Source: an uncultured Flavobacteriales bacterium
Lineage (GTDB): Bacteria; Bacteroidota; Bacteroidia; Flavobacteriales; BACL11
Reading direction: 5' to 3'
Assembly (NCBI GenBank): GCA_950069165.1
Contig: CATMIT010000076.1
Span: forward strand, 1-6,810
DNA: 6,810 nt
Position numbers and translations under genes: made by a program
Part shown: positions 6,773-6,810 of the stretch, piece after piece
Layout of the letters: every line of letters starts with the position of its first letter
How positions within the stretch are numbered: position 1 is the stretch's first letter
The notes under the pieces: model-generated
What the model saw: the letters and a program-made list of their open reading frames with translations, nothing else
Databases searched by the model: none
What the model was told of the DNA's origin: nothing

Positions 6773-6810
6773 ATTTAATATAAAAGAGAGCTAATATATG
6801 TAAAATAGCA

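Noticed and set aside
6791..6798. Minus-strand TATATTAG, one mismatch from the Bacteroidota -7 element TAnnTTTG, upstream of the GH92 gene.
   Set aside because: The matching -33 TTTG element would lie beyond the window, the implied leader is only about ten bases, and the region is so AT-rich that one-mismatch hits are expected.

Overview
The window comes from an AT-rich Bacteroidota genome, most likely a free-living flavobacterium-like or sphingobacterium-like lineage. The evidence is a type IX secretion (T9SS) C-terminal sorting domain, a DUF5689-like plus fibronectin III secreted architecture, a GH92 lipoprotein, a FucP/GluP-type sugar transporter, and start codons with no Shine-Dalgarno sequence. 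The genus cannot be named from the sequence alone. Coding density is very high: four genes fill nearly everything, and there is no RNA gene, CRISPR array, insertion sequence or sizeable intergenic region.

Left part (1-1881, + strand): the 3' portion of a large secreted protein. Its reading frame is open to the window edge, so the true start lies upstream. In order it carries an OB-like/DUF5689-like module, a fibronectin III domain, two phospholipase D (HKD) domains with both catalytic motifs intact, and a T9SS type A sorting domain. It is probably an exported phosphodiesterase (lipase or nuclease) with unknown substrate.

Right part (6772 down to 1887, - strand): three tightly packed genes that look like one operon, transcribed right to left. 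First is a GH92 alpha-mannosidase lipoprotein with chitobiase-like and F5/8 type C (discoidin-like) C-terminal domains. Next, after one base, is a FucP/GluP-type major facilitator sugar/H+ symporter. Last, after seven bases, is a nitroreductase-fold flavoprotein that closely matches iodotyrosine deiodinase (IYD), with the halotyrosine-binding Glu/Tyr/Lys set in place. The first two make a simple story: mannose is trimmed from glycans at the cell envelope and imported across the inner membrane. The dehalogenase is the odd member; a role in handling halogenated tyrosines, perhaps released with glycoprotein breakdown, is speculation.

The two transcription units converge, with stop codons only 5 bases apart and no strong terminator between them. 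I see no clearly undescribed system. The points most worth following up are the IYD homologue in a mannosidase operon, the Glu-Asp-Cys triplet in the GH92 active-site motif, and Gln in place of the FucP substrate-site Glu in the transporter.
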